From assembly GCA_030618975.1 (NCBI GenBank), contig JAUXCH010000365.1, positions 1-5,708 of the forward strand: a stretch of DNA of 5,708 bases. Reading direction: 5' to 3'. The translations under genes were made by a program, and so were the position numbers. The notes under the pieces are model-generated. The model saw nothing but the letters and a program-made list of their open reading frames with translations. It was not told the origin of the DNA and made no database searches. This document shows, one piece after another, positions 5,245 through 5,708 of this stretch. Positions within the stretch are counted from its first letter, which is position 1. Each line of letters opens with the position of its first letter. This DNA is from Planctomycetia bacterium. Its GTDB lineage: Bacteria; Planctomycetota; PLA2; JAEUHO01.

Positions 5245-5708
5245 CTACTCTCCGAACCGCCGCCGCACTTCCTCCCGGATTCGCCGCATCTGCGCAAGTC
5301 TCCGCGTTGCCTCGCGGTGGCGCTCTGCAAGCGGCACCTGCATCCCAACCACGAGCGGGCGGCCCTTGGTCGAATACGGGTTCAGGAAGTGTGCCCGCCT
5401 GACGTTCCAGTCCCCGTCGTACCGCACGAAGAGAACGGCGTCCGGTGGACCGTCCGAAACTCGGGGAGGAAGAAGCTCGTAGGCCCTGTAGGGCGAGTCG
5501 GGGAGAACCTCCAGACGCACCTTCGCGGGGCGCTGGGCCGCACGGCCCGGCCCGAACCGGCGCTCGACCTCGTCTCGCGACGTTCCCTCCGCAGGTTCGG
5601 TCGCACGCTCGAGAGCAGCGATCTCGTCCGCGACGAGGGCCAGCACCTCCTCGGTGATCGCGTCGGACGCATCAGGCTCCTCCACCGCGCTGGGGGTGGC
5701 CGGGAGAC
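5245..5708 (-). CDS. Small exported-type protein, paralog of the left-edge lipoprotein, 5' end cut by window edge
   Basis: The frame is open from the right edge to TAG (5247-5245), giving 153 visible residues. A GTG at 5685 could serve as a start, but the frame continues upstream as a Pro/Ala/Ser stretch like the tether of the left-edge lipoprotein. The true start and signal peptide are therefore probably outside the window. Visible residue 20-34 looks helical (EEVLALVADEIAALE). GTSRDEVERRFGPGR (41-55) and YDGDW (96-100) with FLNPY (107-111) match the left-edge protein (GTARDAVEVRFGEGR, YDEEW, FRNPY). The C-terminal 30 residues are a basic amphipathic helix rich in Arg and Glu (QMRRIREEVRRRFGE), which shows what the truncated paralog probably has. 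A BamE/SmpA-like fold is possible from the Gly turn and following strands; this is inference. Function unknown. It is followed after 39 bases by repeat copy B. Confidence 0.85.
   Translation of the reverse strand, partial: LPATPSAVEEPDASDAITEEVLALVADEIAALERATEPAEGTSRDEVERRFGPGRAAQRPAKVRLEVLPDSPYRAYELLPPRVSDGPPDAVLFVRYDGDWNVRRAHFLNPYSTKGRPLVVGMQVPLAERHREATRRLAQMRRIREEVRRRFGE

Overview
The window is very GC-rich and carries four genes, all on the minus strand. Two of them run off the window ends. Three encode complete or partial small secreted proteins; at least two of these are lipoproteins and the third looks like one. The fourth gene encodes a 1000-residue membrane-anchored protein built from serial carboxypeptidase-regulatory-like beta-sandwich modules. 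High GC, orphan lipoproteins, widely spaced single genes and giant proteins with such modules suggest an environmental Planctomycetota-like bacterium, or less likely Myxococcota. No marker gene is present, so this placement is inference.

Reading in the direction of transcription (right to left): 5708-5245 is the 3' part of a small alpha/beta protein. 5244-4898 is a gap holding repeat copy B, two DNA palindromes and a likely -10 box. 4897-1895 is the large modular protein. 1894-1253 is a 642-base gap that contains no convincing gene but has several strong hairpins, a short direct repeat, repeat copy C and a good promoter. 1252-713 is a helical lipoprotein. 712-459 is a gap holding repeat copy A and a promoter. 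458-1 is the 5' part of a lipoprotein that is a paralog of the protein at 5708-5245.

The most notable feature is a roughly 113-base element present in all three intergenic gaps in the same orientation. Copies A and B match without gaps at 59 of 69 positions over one half. The other half holds a short conserved CTGGAA block and a hairpin whose position is kept while its sequence changes. Copy C is more diverged. This pattern suggests a structured RNA or a shared regulatory or repeat element rather than chance.

The gaps of 254 to 642 bases, with at least two separate candidate promoters, argue that the genes are independent transcription units and not one operon. The shared theme is the cell envelope. 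No catalytic residues, phage genes, transposase, CRISPR array, tRNA or rRNA were seen, and no defined pathway can be assigned.
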